This document shows positions 1 to 11,227 of a DNA stretch of 64,000 nt, one piece after another. A program made the position numbers and the translations under genes. Position 1 is the stretch's first letter. The number at the start of each line of letters is the position of its first letter. Source of the stretch: Azolla caroliniana (lineage: Eukaryota; Polypodiophyta); assembly GCA_043228905.1 (NCBI GenBank), contig JBHGNT010000008.1, positions 22,196,001 to 22,260,000 on the forward strand, written 5' to 3'. Under the pieces are notes generated by a model that worked only from the letters and a program-made list of their open reading frames with translations, was not told the origin of the DNA and searched no databases.

Positions 1-2241
1 GACTTTGAACGTGTTTGGATGTGTGTGTTTTGTAAAGGACGGTAGACCACCTTTACGAAAGCTTGATCCCAATGCGATGAAATGTGTATTTGTGGGATAC
101 TTTGCCACACAAAAAGGGTATGTTTGTTGGAGTCCAGTGGAAAAGGATTATTTGTGAGCATGGATGTGCATTTCATGTCTGAGATTCAGCACCGTGTTAT
201 AAACGGGAGGTAACTTTACCCTTTGATGACTCAATTGAGACTGAAAATACGAGGGAGGAAGGAGATAGTGGTGAGAGGTTGCAGAAAATAGGATCAATTC
301 CTTCGTTGATCCCTACACCAGCTGAGAAACAAGTGAGCATAGGAGATGAGGAAGAAGAAGGAAAAGAAGAAGAGGAACATGTATGTGTTGGGACTCGAGC
401 TGAGGAGCTAAATGTGTATATCCGGAGGAGGAGGCAGAAGGAAGGAAATATAAACACATCTGCAGCACCATTTGTGCCATCAAGTCCCGTGTCCCGATTT
501 GCCTCGACTTCTGAAATACCTATAGAACAATCAAACCTAGAAAACAGAGGGGATATGATTTCCTCTCCTTCTGCTGTAGCAATGAGGAGGACCTCTCGCA
601 GTAATGCAGGGATCCCTCCTGATCATATGGTTTTCCTCATGATATTGCTCAGTTTATCTCTTATTCTAACATATCATCTACACAGGCATTCATTGCATCA
701 TTAGATTGTGTCACTTTACCCAAGTGTTGGCAGGTTGCTAAAGAAGATCCAAAGTGGAATGCAATTACGCAAGAAGAACTCGGAGCTCTTGAGAAGAGCA
801 AAACTTGGGAGATTGTGTCACTACCACCAAGAAAGAAGATGGTTGAGTGCAAATGGGTGTTTACAGTAAAACAGACCCCAGAGTGCAGATAGATCATTAC
901 AAGGCACGATTAGTGGCTACAAGATATAGTCAGACATACGGCATTGATTACGATGAGACTTTTGCACCTGCGGCGAAGATGAGCTTTGTTAGAACGCTTA
1001 TTTCCTTGGCAATGAATAAGGATTGGAAATTACATCAATTAGATGTAAAAATGCATTCCTTCATGGAGAGTTGATGGAGGAAGTGTACATGGATATCCCC
1101 CCGGGTTTTGGTACAATTCAAACAGTAGGCAAGGTTTGCAGACTAAGGAAGTCGCTTTATGGACTGAAGCAGTCTCCTCGAGCCTGGTTCGACAGGTTAA
1201 GAAGGGTTATGGTGGGTATGGGATACCAGCAGGTCAATGTGGACCATACAGTGTTTTTCCGACAACACTACATTACTTGCTGTGTATGTGGATGATATAA
1301 TTATCACAGGTGATGATGAAGGAGAGATGCCCCAACTGAACGTGCAACTAGGTAAAGAGTTCAAGGTGAAGGATCTAGGCGTGGTATGATATTTACTTAG
1401 AATTGAGGTAGCTCATGGGGCAGGAGTTGTTCTATCACAGCAAAAATAAGTATTAGATCTTCTCACAGAAACTGGAATGTTGGGCTAGGCTTGTAGCTTC
1501 TCCAATTGACCGAAAGATCAAGTTAACTGAACTCGCAAGAGAGAAAGTTGATCTTGAAAGGTATCAGATATTGGTAGGTCGGCTGATTTATCTGACTCAC
1601 ACTCGTCCAGATATTTCATTTACAGTAAGTGTGGTAAGTCACTCCATGCATGATCCGAGGAAAGATCATATGGATGCAGTGTACCAGATTCTGGGATATC
1701 TCAAAGGTGCACCGGTGAAGGAATTGATCTTTAGAAAACGTGGTCGTTTTAACATTGAGGGCTATCATGATTCCGATTGGGCTAGTTGAGCTGATGATTG
1801 GAAAGCCACATCAGGATACTGCATGTTTGTTGGGGCCAATCTGGTCTCTTGGAAGATTAAGAAACAGTCGGTAGTACTGAGGTCAACAGCAGAAACAGAG
1901 TATAGAGCTATTGTTGTAGGAATTGTGGAGATGTTGTGGGTGAGAACTCTCCTAATAGAACTAAGGATGAATCAAGAAAGTCAGATGAGGCTGTGGTGTG
2001 CCAATAAGTCACCATTCAGCATTGCCAGCAATCCGGTGCAGCATGATAGGACCAAGCACATCGAAATTGACAAATTCTTTATCAAGGAGAAGCTTGATAG
2101 TGGAATATTAAAATTGAGTCGTGTTTCTATTGAAGATCAAGTAGCAGATTGTCTTACAAAGGGACTTGGGCCAAGTAAGTCTTTCTAGACTGTGTGACAA
2201 GATGGGCTTAGTGGATATCTTTCGCCCATCTTGAAGGGGAG
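1..2241 (+). mobile_element. Degenerate Ty1/copia retrotransposon, pol region
   Basis: Conceptual reading across three frames gives copia pol in the usual order. The integrase C-terminus lies at about 8-158 (KLDPNAMKCVFVGY). The reverse transcriptase follows at about 840-1400, with ETFAPAAK, LYGLKQSPRAWFD and the catalytic YVDD near 1287-1298. The connection and RNase H part runs at about 1570-2190 (TRPDISF, STAETEYRA, VADCLTKGLG). The frame is broken by a TGA near 156-158, a shift near 1050 inside the DVKNAFLHGE-like motif, another shift near 1270 and a TGA after SDWAS near 1787. A purine tract at 2231-2241 precedes the 3' LTR. The 5' half lies outside the window. The element is not autonomous. 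Confidence 0.93.
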
Positions 2242-2406
2242 TGTCGAGAATGATCAAAGTTGTAGCCCAATGGCCATATCTTGGCCTCTATAAAGAGGAG
2301 CCTTCTCCTCCTTATGTGTGATAAGCGATCTCTGTATTTTCTCTCTCCTGTTGCAACATATATGTATACTCTTGAGCATAAATGAAAAGAGAATGTTCAT
2401 TTTGCA
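2242..2406 (+). repeat. Probable 3' LTR of the copia element
   Basis: The segment starts with TG directly after the polypurine tract and may end with CA at 2405-2406. It contains a TATA-like CTATAAAGAGG at about 2288 and T-rich sequence downstream. The left edge is well placed by the purine tract. The right edge is a guess, because the matching 5' LTR is outside the window. Confidence 0.5.
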
Positions 2407-2439
2407 ATTGATAATATGCTTACTGCTGGTAAAGAGAGA

Positions 2440-2640
2440 AGTGCTCTTAATGCACTAAATAGACCAGCTAAAATGAGCCTCTGCCATGCAAGTTTTACAC
2501 CCAGCTGACATATCTTGGGTGCGAGGATACGAGGGATAGGCAGCAGTGGCTGCCTTATGTAGACCAAGATAAGTACATTGACCAAGTTCTTGAGATGGTC
2601 AACATGAATGATGCAAATGTGTTAAGTGTACCTTTGTGTT
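2440..2640 (+). mobile_element. Second copia fragment, end of RT domain
   Basis: At about 2560-2640 a plus-strand frame reads DKYIDQVLEMVNMNDANV followed by a Ser-x-Pro-Leu motif. This matches the short copia segment after the reverse transcriptase core, usually of the type QxKYIxxVLxxFxM..AKPVSTPL. It lies past the probable LTR and repeats a domain already present at about 1450-1530, so it belongs to another insertion or to a rearranged copy. Upstream sequence from 2440 reads only in pieces. Confidence 0.5.
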
Positions 2641-3463
2641 TTCTCTGTACCTCAACCATTTTTTCTCTCCTGTCACTGCTCTCAAGTGATGCGATGAAGT
2701 ATGTGGAGATCAAGATAGATTACTAAAAGCACTAAGGATGAAGAGGCAACATGTTAAAGTGTAAAAAACGGAATATTACATGCCACAGTTAACCCCCAAT
2801 ACTAAGCCCAGTTAAAATGCCAGAATGTATCCAACCACATCTTGCTACCCCCATGAGCCTTGGTTTCAGAGAGATTTAACACTTCTTTAAGTTCTCTCCC
2901 ACAAATTAAGTGTTGAGACAGCATCATGGCACTATCACCCAAGAATGAAGATACGAGAACTATGAAATGAAAATCTAGTGGAGGATGAAAACCACTTACT
3001 TCTCACATGCCAAGCATATAAGGTCAGCAAGAAGCATGATAACTTGTTCGATGGGCATGATAATTTAAGTCTGTCTTCAAATCCCCACCACGAAAGGTGA
3101 GCACATATGGCCAAGCATTATTTTCACACAGCGAATGTTTACTCAAGAGAAGTAAACCCCCATCTCAATGACGATGAAAGATCTATTCTATTCTTCCAAG
3201 TCCACCATTACACACGAGTAGTACGAAAACAGACCTTTCCGGATCCTCCTTACTGTCAGAATGTGAATACAGATCATGACTAATTCAGAATATGTAAGTA
3301 AATGAAGCATAGTCAGAGTTGTGCTGCATTTATTTCCCAATTTCTACCATCTCTGTAACATTTCTGGTTTTTTATTGTGCTCTATCATACCCCATTTAAG
3401 CTAAGCATAAGATGAATAAAAATATGCAACTTCTCTAAAAAGAAGAAAAGTTTTAGATGATAC
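2641..3463. other. No gene recognised; probably CysRS intron
   Basis: I looked on the minus strand for further CysRS exons, such as the NELGEDP-like and zinc-ligand segments and the KMSKS loop, and found none. The stretch is AT-rich single-copy-looking sequence. It is probably part of CysRS intron 2, which may have been enlarged by the copia insertions to its left. Confidence 0.4.
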
Positions 3464-4534
3464 CTTATCATCTATATCAGTAAAGTTCCGGACATATTTC
3501 ACTTCATATCCCAAGTGCATCAAATATCTGTCAAAGGCACCTACAAAGTCAAAATACAATACACATTAAGAAAGAAAAGTTTGTGACACATGCAATTGCA
3601 TTCATACGTACATATACAACAATTACCTGAAAAACAATGCTCTCATTCACTAAAACACCAAATGAAATTCCTCATTCACGAAATACATATGACTGAAACA
3701 ATGCATAAAACTGTGTGGTATTTTCTCATAATTTCCTGTTATTTCAAGCATGAAAAAGAGAAGTTGACATCTTAATAATAAGGACAACAATTTCTATTGA
3801 ATTCCTATAGATTTTTAGTATTTCATCATAATTTCCTACCATTTCAAGCAAGAAAATAAGTATTGGTCAGCTAGTAAAGAAACATTTTTCCAAACATAAA
3901 CATTGATTGTGTTCGCAACAGGACTTGCTGTGCATAACATATATAAACTTTCTATTAAAACCTTATAAACTTGTGGTATTTGTCATAAATCCATATTATT
4001 TCGAGCATGAAAAAGGCAATCTGGCCGAATTTGAAGAGACCCAAATTCCAACAAAAACATTACTTCTAGAAAAGCTAAAACTAAATCAATTCCAAAACTA
4101 CCAGAACAAATTCAAGAAATAAAAAGCGACCTGAAGAGGACATCGAAGCTCACATAAACCCTAGCATGACCAATGTGGCTATAGTCATAAGGGGTCACTC
4201 CACAGACATAAATGCCAACTTTTCCTTCAAAGATGCTATGAAACCTTTCTTTCTGCCGTGTCATAGTGTTATAGATGTGGAGATCGCATTCTTTAAAGGA
4301 GATTCTGGACGAAGAAACACTATCTTTTCCTGAAGTGGAGCAAGATATGTGCCTTCTGGTCTCTTTAGAGATAGGTATCGAGCTCCGAGGGCAAAGAATC
4401 CATGGGAAAGTTCTGCGGATCGGGAAGCTGATAGGGGGGAGCATTGCGCTTTTTGATACCATATGAGAAAGATGGTGATGATTCAGCAGAGTTCTTCGCG
4501 CTAGCGCGCATACAGAGAATTTCGCCATATCCAT
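3464..4534 (-). CDS. SYCO: Cysteinyl-tRNA synthetase, organellar, N-terminal part only
   Basis: This enzyme charges tRNA-Cys in plastids and mitochondria. Exon 1 (4131-4534) encodes 134 residues. About 75 residues of Ser/Arg/His-rich transit peptide are followed by the catalytic start, with the zinc-ligand Cys111 in YVCG and the class I HIGH motif at 120-123. Exon 2 (3464-3527) follows a GACAG acceptor and restores the frame exactly (AG+A gives Arg), reading [21 protein letters not shown] donor GTATCA then opens another intron. No later exon, including KMSKS, is visible down to position 1; that stretch holds copia remnants. Either the rest lies beyond the left edge behind a transposon-filled intron, or the gene is truncated. 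Met at 4528 is an alternative start. Confidence 0.85.
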
Positions 4535-5414
4535 GGAAGGTTGAGAAGAAGAAGAAGAAGATAAGAAGCAGCATGCATTATATACATATATATGATATGT
4601 ATCACTAGGAAAAACTTAATTCCCAAAATACCCCTACGAGTTCATGTATTCTTCAAAATGCCCCTCTTTGCCTTGACCATATAATCATCAACACACACAC
4701 AAGTGAGAGATTGGCATCCACATGATTGCTCTCATAGCTCGTGTTTTGCTTAAGACTGGGTTGTCGCAACACCCCCATGGTGGATATATGAAGAATGAAA
4801 CAAGGGTATATATTCGAGCACCCATGTACGTGTTTAACGACCTCGGGGTAGTAGTGTTGAGACCACCCACAAAAGTTTGTGACTTGGTGAATCATTCACC
4901 CGTTACAAACGTCTCAGGATCATCTAGTCAAATAAGATGGAGGGTTTCGAAACCCAGGCCTAGAAGTTGCATCTAACAATCTCTTGGCATGTTTGCATCC
5001 TCGATTAGCCACGAGGCAATTAAGAAGTTGTTGACGCATCAAGTGATATGTTGCAGCCTAGCAAAAAAAACGAATGGTTGCTCGACAACCACGATCGGGG
5101 GATGTTAGCAGAAAGATGTTTGCACGAGTGTGTGGTACAGAAGGGCCAAACCTCGCGAGTGGTGTGTTTGGAGTCGGAACAAGCAGAACCTCGTGAGTCA
5201 GGTTTTGCACGAGTGTGTGGTACAGGAAAGTCATGCTGCCCAAGGAGGGTTAGCGTCGAGGCCTAACAAAACTTCGCGCTTTTCTTTGTTATAATGTGCA
5301 CAATGTACGTAGTTTGGTGATTCAAGACAAGTTTGATGAGACTCTTCGATCGAAAGCCAGCCCATCGCCGCTTTGTTTGCGGTCGACCGGGTTGTGTGCA
5401 GGGTGTGCGTGTGC

Positions 5415-5445
<31 letters not shown>

Positions 5446-5690
5446 GAAGGAAGGAAAGAAGGAGATGGAGATGGAGATGGAGATGGAGATGGAGATGTCC
5501 GGGTGTTGTGAAATGGGCTCTCAACTTACATAACGGATCAGCCATCACTGAGCAGAGCCAAAAGAAAAAGCACACACCCACACAACAGAACAGAGCAGAG
5601 AGCAGAGAGAACAGAGCAATGCTCTTTTCTTCATCCTCTTCCTCCTCCTCCTCCTCCTCCTCCTCCTGTGAGTGAGAAAGAAGAGATTTT
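4535..5690. other. Spacer between divergent genes, with microsatellites
   Basis: This is the shared upstream region of the CysRS gene (minus) and the gene starting at 5691 (plus). It holds a TG run at about 5410-5443, six GGAGAT-type hexamers at about 5461-5497, and a TCC run at 5640-5666 ending in a GTGAGT donor-like site. No other gene was recognised. Open frames over the TG and GGAGAT tracts are low-complexity artefacts. Confidence 0.6.
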
Positions 5691-8492
5691 TTGTTCTATA
5701 CCTATAACAATCCATCGGTACGTATACATTGCCGTTTTATGTATATGTATCGTTTGGTTGCCTCTGTTGGGGCAGAAGCGCCCAAATCCACCATTGATCC
5801 AGATGGTGAGATCCTCACCGTTTTGGGTGGGAAAGCATCTTGTAGAAGGAAATTTGTCCTCCATGTCCATCTCTTGGATGCCCATGACGCAGTGGTTCAT
5901 GAAGATTTCTCCATAGTCGCCTCTGTCGCCTATGCACATGACAAAAGCCCTATTGTGAATGATGAGAATGTGTTCTTAGCAGAACCCCCTCTTCTCACCA
6001 CTTTCAATGGTGTTGAATATCCTTCTCAACATAGGCCGACTCGATTAGTCTCCGGAAAAGCATCGTTCAAGCTCGCAATCTCTTTGCTCTCTTCAAAGTA
6101 CGACAATCGCTTGTTCTGCATATGTTTCTCACCGCATTATTCGCCTTCGTCTCCTCATCGGAAGGATGGCCTCGGCCTCGATTCGTGCTCTTCGAGCAGC
6201 AATATACCAGTCTGTGACCCCTGCTACTCCAAACCCATTCGAAGCATCTCTAGAAAGAGATCGAATTCCGCATCCACTGTCAGCATCAATAATAATGCTG
6301 GGCCACATCCCATGACACAACATCATCATCACCACCACCACCATCAATATGCTCCCGGAGCTAAATCGAAAGTGCCTGATCGGGCATTAACTCCGATCGC
6401 GACATCAGCCACCACTTCTGCCGACCAAGAGGTGGACAAGTTCTTCAAATCTAGTGTGAACTCGGCCACCTCGAGTAGTACTGAAGAGCAATATGACATG
6501 AAGAACACTACTACTAATAGTGTAAATGGTCGGGAAGGAGATGCTGATTCGGGTTCAGGTAGCCTTTGTTACATTGCTAGCAATAGCTTCAAGCAAGAAG
6601 CACAACTCTTAGAGGCCATTAATATCCCACCTACTTATCATCATAATGGGGCTCGTCATCATGAGAATCATTCGTTTATCCCTGCCATTGAGGCTGAAGA
6701 TTTCCTCACCACAAATCAAATTCATCCATGCAATCATGATTATCAATGCCATATGCAACATGATGATCATGGAGAGAATGACTGTTTTAATGTTGACCCA
6801 TCATTTCACATGTGTGACATGGTCTATGACCATCATGAGAGCCTTTCAGACCCATCATCGATCAGTGCAAGTGCGGACCATGACTACAAATATAACGACG
6901 GGTATTCGATGGATGGAAATTGTTCAGATACCACTCAGAAGAATATTCTAATGATGCATGCACATACAGATTATGATGGTTGTTGCTACATGGACAGTCC
7001 TAGCAAGTTGGATGTGCTCATCAACGGTCGTTTCACACCACCCAATACATTCATGTCCGGTCGGTCTGAGTCCAGTACGAGTCCTCTTTCAGGAATCCTT
7101 ACAGCAGCAACAACTACAGGGCTTGAAAGACCTCCCTCGAACCCTCGTCCTGGAAGCCAGTGTAAGTCAAATCCATATTCAAACACAAAAACTTACTGTA
7201 ACTATTATCTTTCATTGAGCAAATACGTAAGTGGTTGATTCTCGGCATTTGAACTACGCTAAATTATATTTCAGTTGACAACTTCTAGAATCCACCATCT
7301 GTAGTGCTATGTATAGATGTATATGCATCTAGTATAGCTTAGTACATGATAACATCTAATATCAATTGAAAATGTTATAAGCTACATTTCCTGATATAAA
7401 TATGAGGTAGCTCATTCGATTTCATTCTGATTCAGTTTTGCCTCACATCTTTGTTGGTTGACTTTTGATTGATTTTGATATCGTTATCGTATACCAACAT
7501 TTTGTTCGGACATTTTCTCACATGCATCAAGCCCTTGTTCTGGCAACAAGGATAAGTCAATTGAATGAATAACATAAAACTTTCTCAGACATGCTTCTTA
7601 CTGTATCATTTCATCCTCTATATTGCATGGAAATGTGCTTATGAACATAATTCTCAATGAGATAGAATGTACATATTTGTTCCACATTGCTTGAATATTA
7701 GTTTGGAACATCTTCTTACAAAACACATTTAAATATGTACAATAAGGTATACATTTATATATTGCTTGAACATTGTCTTTTGAGCATCTAAATTATATGT
7801 ATGAAATATATATGGAGCTTTTTAGCATTGCCTCACAGTTTCAGATGATTTGACACCCACAAGCAAGAGTTTAGATTTTCATGTTTTCAATGCAATGATC
7901 CTGTCTTGAAATAATTTCTTCTGTGGATGCTTGCTTATTATTACCAGGATTGTTTTCTCACATGGCATGATGATGCCATACTGAGAACTTATGACATCTC
8001 ATTTCTTCTTGTTGCAAGCTATGTGCAGTGAGCAGCCCTTTTCAGCCATACAATGCGAGCACGGGAGCAATGAAATCAGGGAACTTCAGCAAGAGCCCTT
8101 TAATAAGGTCTCCATCATGTGTGAATAGCTCATGGAGGGAGAGTCCAGATCATGGGCTTTTCATGGTGGACAATATGCCTCTAAATTTAGACCAATATGT
8201 GGGTGATGGAGTACTTGTAAACTCTCATAGTAAAAATAGTCTGGATGCAATACTCCAAAAGTTTCTTAGGGAAGCAATTACAGATAATACCAGCATCGAG
8301 GATGAAGAGCAATCATTGCTCAACTTGGAAATGACTTTACAAAGGGCCATCACAGAGCTTGAAAGGAAGAAAGAGCAATTGTACAAGAAGCGGCGGCGTG
8401 TGGTAGTAAATGATGATGCACATATGCCACACAACATACCTTTTCAGTCTTCAGCTTGGATTGAAAGCCTCAGCAACAAATTCAACTTTTGA
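5691..8492 (+). CDS. Unrecognised plant protein, two exons, beta-rich N-terminus and C-terminal coiled coil
   Basis: Exons 5691-7161 and 8029-8492 join in phase (CAG T / TG gives Leu) for 644 residues. The donor is GTAAGT and the acceptor TGTGCAG. Residues about 35-150 look like one folded beta-rich domain, with alternating hydrophobics and the well-formed segments ILTVLGGKASCRRKFVLHVH and LVSGKASFKLAISLLSSKYD. Then come a Ser/Arg basic patch (SISRKR), a run of eight His, a long Asp/His/Ser-rich region and, near 585-625, a Leu/Glu-rich helix likely to be a coiled coil ending in KKRRR, a possible nuclear signal. I recall similar plant-only domains but cannot name the family. The first about 30 residues may not be real: see the finding on an alternative first exon at 5620-5666. 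Confidence 0.75.
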
Positions 8493-10850
8493 TCATGCTA
8501 CTTAACGTTTTTCTCTATCACATCAAATCTTCAAATTCTAAACCCTAAAACACAAAACTCTAAGGCTTAGCTAAAACCCTAAAGCCATAAACCCTGAAGT
8601 TTTGATCATTTCTACTTACATTCTCTCTCAGATGATAAATCCTCTTTTGTACTCAACCTGTTACCTTATAAATTTTAGGCATATAATCCTGTTGTAAAGA
8701 TGTTATTCCCATTCCTCAATAACCCTACAATCCTGCTTGATAAAACCTTATGAGCAATGGATTTCCTTCATGGTGAATCTGTATGCATTTGACCTTCAAC
8801 ATGCAAGTCAACATAAATCCAGAAACAAAACAAAAAACTCTAGTATTAGGCTTGTTTCTTGTTACAAATATGGCAATTTTTTGAGAAAAATAAAGTTGCT
8901 AAAGCAACATCATCAAGATATTATATACACCATAAGGGTCTAAATATCTTAATATGTAATCCTTCCAAAAAAACATTAAAATATATGGCAACCTTTCTTC
9001 AATCCAATACAATTGTTTGCGTGAGGATCTAGGACATAACTCCACATTACGTATGATAACAAACAACAATAATTTGCATCATGTCCTCGTCACATTAAGG
9101 GATATTTAGATGTGCCAAAGAGGCGAAGAATGTGCAATGCTCATTGTGTACTCACATGTACATGATCAAACCATGTATACATTGAGGTATGCAAAATTGA
9201 AGTAAAAATGTAGCATGCAGCTTGGGCTCCCTAGTTTGTATCGATTGGAACTAGATGTTGGCATGAGAGACTTGGCCACTGTGGATCCCAATCACACAAG
9301 CAAATACAAAGTTGCCAATGGTATGATATGGCATTGGCCAATTATCATGTTGTTTTCTTCTATCGAAGTGCATTTGTTTGATCAACATCGTAGAACATTT
9401 GTTAGCTTAGTAATAGTCAAGAACATAAGGTAGAGAATGGTGTTAACAAGAGGGGGGTGGATAATTATTCCAAATATATTAGATATAGCACGACCAAAAA
9501 GAGAACCACAATTTGTATGTACCATCAATGTTCAATTAACATCTACATCTTATAATAACTTTGAGAGGAACCTATAAGTTATCCACATGTGTGGGAAGAA
9601 TAAAATTAATAAAAAGTTGAAAAGAAATACATTAACGTTAAAGGCAATTGATCTTAAACCTACTTAGACATTTTATGGATCTTAAATCCAGTAAATCTAG
9701 TTTATGGCTGAGTATCAATTTCCAATTAGACGTGTCACATTGATCTCAAATTCACTAAATTCCACATGAGTATTAAGGTACTCTATTGGATTTCACCATT
9801 CAGATATTACTTTAATAATCAAGCTAGAGTGTTGCCATGTTGCTTGGTCCCTTGAGCTCCCCTCCACTAATGTACAAAGACAATGAACGAGCTTTATCAT
9901 TGCTTGATTTTTTGATATTTAAGAAACAACCCAAAACAAAACAAAAAAACATGATCGTGCAATGCACGTCACACACCATCAAAAGGGAACTCAGTTAATA
10001 TTTCCACACTCATGAACTTGTTTAAACTTCTAAACGTGAACACACTTGTAGCCAAACCATCTTATTTATGGGAAATTGATCAAGTTTACTTGTCTTCACG
10101 GAATTCATATTATCCCAAGTATTTATTAGAATACTATTATCCTAATGCTAGTTTTTTAAATTGCCAAGTACACGATTTTGACAAGCTATGGCTTGAATTG
10201 AAGCTCATAACAATATCTATGGTATACTATAGGAAGATAAGTTCTATAATCAACTAAGTTTATACATATTTTAGAAGTATATTCCTCTTAGGGTTTGTCC
10301 ATAAAATTGCAAACACTCACAAGGGAGCCACAAAGTTCGGGTGTATGATTGATAATGAGATCGCCAAAGGTTCTTGCTATTAATGCAACAAACTCACTGC
10401 AATCGAGACGATGTTTACGGACAATTTAATTTCTCTTGAAAATACCATAAATAGGCAAGGTGAAGATATTAGGGCACTCATGAAAGAGATTGCAAAACTA
10501 CAATTTATTGTTATTGACAGTTGGAGCCTTATGCAAATGGTTGCAGCTTGACGAATGTAAGCAAGCTTCATTAGAAACAAATGAGTGTCGAATCCAACTA
10601 GTTGGCCCTCATTCGGCTCTTGGCCGAATCCGACCAGCCGAATCTCATTTTGTCTCTCGGCCAATTTCAATCATCTGGCCTTCATTCGGCCTCTCGGTCG
10701 AATCCAACCAGCCGATCCTTAATGGGCTCTAGAAAATACGAGGGGTATTTGGGGAATTTGGTAAATGTTAGTTAGGGGTAGTTTAGTAAATTGGCCATCA
10801 AATACTTTGGTCTTTATTTCCAACAGAATCACCCTCTTGATAGGACCCTC
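8493..10850. other. Intergenic, no gene recognised
   Basis: AT-rich spacer. Short copies of CCCTAAA/AAACCCT-like sequence occur at about 8540-8600. At about 10598-10716 a CGGCC/CGAATCC motif is repeated several times in both orientations (TTCGGC, GCCGAATC, GGTCGAATCC). The open frames here are short and unlike known proteins. Confidence 0.5.
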
Positions 10851-10859
10851 TTCTTGGAG

Positions 10860-11227
10860 ACAGAGGTTTATGTGTTCTGAAACAAAGCGAGTTGCAGAGC
10901 ATCGCCATCACCACAGAAATCAAGAAAGTAAGAACACTTTGGCGTCCTAATAGATCTTCTGTTTTAATCTCTTTGTGATGACTCAATCGTGTGCAGAGAA
11001 AAGTAATGGAAGAATGTCATCATGGCGTCTCATGTTTTAGTACAATACTGTTTTTCATAACCATGGATCTTCTTGTGGATTCTTAAACCTACTCTTGCTT
11101 ACAATTTCTGGGTAGTTTATTATAAGGTATTCGAAAAACATATAGATAAGGTATCAATATGAAGGTACTCATGTCTACAGGTTTATATCCAAGATTTAGT
11201 TTATAAATACCCTCAAAGGCCAACAAG
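10860..11227 (+). promoter_or_regulatory. Possible spliced 5' leader of the epsilon-tubulin gene
   Basis: A GTAAGAAC donor-like site at about 10927 follows GC-richer sequence (GCATCGCCATCACCACAG), and a CTACAG acceptor sits at about 11180, 50 bases before the ATG at 11228. The pattern fits a leader exon at about 10850-10926 and a leader intron of about 250 bases. Only splice-like signals support this; no transcript was seen. Confidence 0.3.

Noticed and set aside
5231-5675. Overlapping frames with Cys/Val and Met/Glu runs
   Set aside because: They come from the TG and GGAGAT repeats.
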